Positions 63,589 through 64,000 of a DNA stretch of 64,000 nucleotides are shown here, piece by piece; the first letter of the stretch is position 1; every line of letters begins with the position of its first letter. The stretch spans positions 1,798,001 to 1,862,000 of the forward strand of contig CAWADU010000003.1 in the NCBI GenBank assembly GCA_963781025.1. The letters run 5' to 3'. The notes below the pieces were generated by a model, which saw only the letters and a program-made list of their open reading frames with translations, ran no database searches and was not told the DNA's origin. The position numbers and the translations under genes were made by a program. The DNA comes from Tardibacter sp963781025 (GTDB taxonomy: Bacteria; Pseudomonadota; Alphaproteobacteria; Sphingomonadales; Sphingomonadaceae).

Positions 63589-64000
63589 ATGCATTCCCGC
63601 CACCCTGCGCGACAATCCTTGCCAAGACTTTGGCTGATGACCGACGAGCGGATGGACGACCGGCTTTTGGCCGCGGTCTCCCGCCTGCCCAAGGGAAAAG
63701 CGGGTGTCGTCTGGCGTCATTACCAGACGCCCGGCGCGGAACGCCATGCGCTGTACAAACGGATACGCGCGATTGCCCGGCGCAACCGGCTGACCCTGCT
63801 GCTGGCGGATAGCCCCGCCCTCGCCCGGGCCTGGAAAGCCGATGGCTGGCACGGGCGGACGCCGGGCCGCAATGCACGGCTGATCCACAGCATGGCGGCG
63901 CATGACCGGCGCGAGATGGTCACGGCTGCTCGCGCGGGTGCCGATCTGATTTTTCTCTCGCCCGTGTTCGCGACCCGATCCCATCCCCGTGCGCGAGCGC
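63589..64000 (+). CDS. Thiamine phosphate synthase-like protein (cut by right window edge)
   Basis: The frame from ATG 63589 is open to the end of the window, about 137 codons. It has the TenI/ThiE (beta/alpha)8 barrel order: LPRLWLMTDERMDDRLL (strand 1 region), VVWRHYQTPGAERHALYKRI, LTLLLADSPALARAWKADGWH, and AARAGADLIFLSPVFATRSHP (the phosphate-side SPVFATxSHPxA loop). Thiamine phosphate synthase joins HMP-PP and thiazole phosphate; short alphaproteobacterial relatives may have another task. The C-terminus is outside the window, so activity cannot be judged. Confidence 0.78.
   Translation, partial: MHSRHPARQSLPRLWLMTDERMDDRLLAAVSRLPKGKAGVVWRHYQTPGAERHALYKRIRAIARRNRLTLLLADSPALARAWKADGWHGRTPGRNARLIHSMAAHDRREMVTAARAGADLIFLSPVFATRSHPRARA

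Overview
The window looks like a high-GC chromosomal segment of a sphingomonad (Alphaproteobacteria, Sphingomonadales). The support is the gene content: a TonB-dependent receptor next to a TPR/aspartyl-hydroxylase protein, a TIGR02300 zinc-ribbon protein, DUF2093, an alphaproteobacterial-type long RibA, and the order aroA-cmk-rpsA. I cannot name a genus from the sequence alone.

Layout. (1) 1-12134 is a Wzx/Wzy-type exopolysaccharide cluster on the plus strand: the end of a Gfo/Idh/MocA oxidoreductase, a glycosyltransferase, a Wzx flippase, a Wzz chain-length protein, WecB epimerase, two GT4 glycosyltransferases, an asparagine-synthase-like amidotransferase, a Wzy-like membrane protein and a WecG/TagA transferase. 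It ends in a 250-bp scar that repeats the 5' part of a downstream dedA-type gene. (2) 12475-37455 is core genome: murJ, dedA, tRNA-Ala(GGC), aroA-cmk-rpsA, a zinc metallopeptidase, a small-membrane-protein operon, purD/xseA, an M23 lipoprotein, a TonB receptor with a convergent TPR beta-hydroxylase, clpB, a DUF1326/DUF2182 pair and an M16 peptidase. (3) 37699-50862 is a genomic island of about 13.1 kb inserted at the 3' end of tRNA-Gly(GCC) and bounded by a 50-bp direct repeat. It carries a damaged tyrosine integrase at one end and remnants of a lysR and a DUF932 gene at the other. Its cargo is two potassium uptake systems: a Kdp locus in the unusual order kdpF-kdpB-(26-aa ORF)-kdpA-kdpC-kdpD-kdpE, and divergent kup. 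(4) 50818-64000 returns to core genes: tRNA-Gly, a YbbN-like thioredoxin, a LON-domain protein, Trm112-like, a UbiH-type hydroxylase, ftsK, GNAT, a DacA-type carboxypeptidase, an aspartyl protease, lolA, xthA, ribA, an L,D-transpeptidase, a YggS-type PLP protein and the start of a thiE-like gene.

How the parts work together. The first cluster would make glycan repeat units, flip them (Wzx), polymerise them (Wzy) and control their length (Wzz); the initiating sugar-phosphate transferase and export genes must lie to the left. In the island, KdpD/KdpE would sense potassium or turgor and drive the Kdp pump, while Kup gives a second uptake route. A repeated TAAAG(G/A)TTCC motif lies in the divergent kdp/kup promoter region. 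The right-hand core genes serve division, cell-wall remodelling, lipoprotein transport, DNA repair and cofactor synthesis.

Quality warning. Several genes are broken by single-base indels: rpsA (three insertions), the TonB receptor (two insertions), the integrase (one insertion), kdpA (one extra base in a G5 run) and kup (one missing G). rpsA is essential and its reading frame returns after the third insertion, so uncorrected sequencing errors are the simplest explanation. I annotate these as genes with frameshifts, except the integrase, which also lacks its N-terminal domain.
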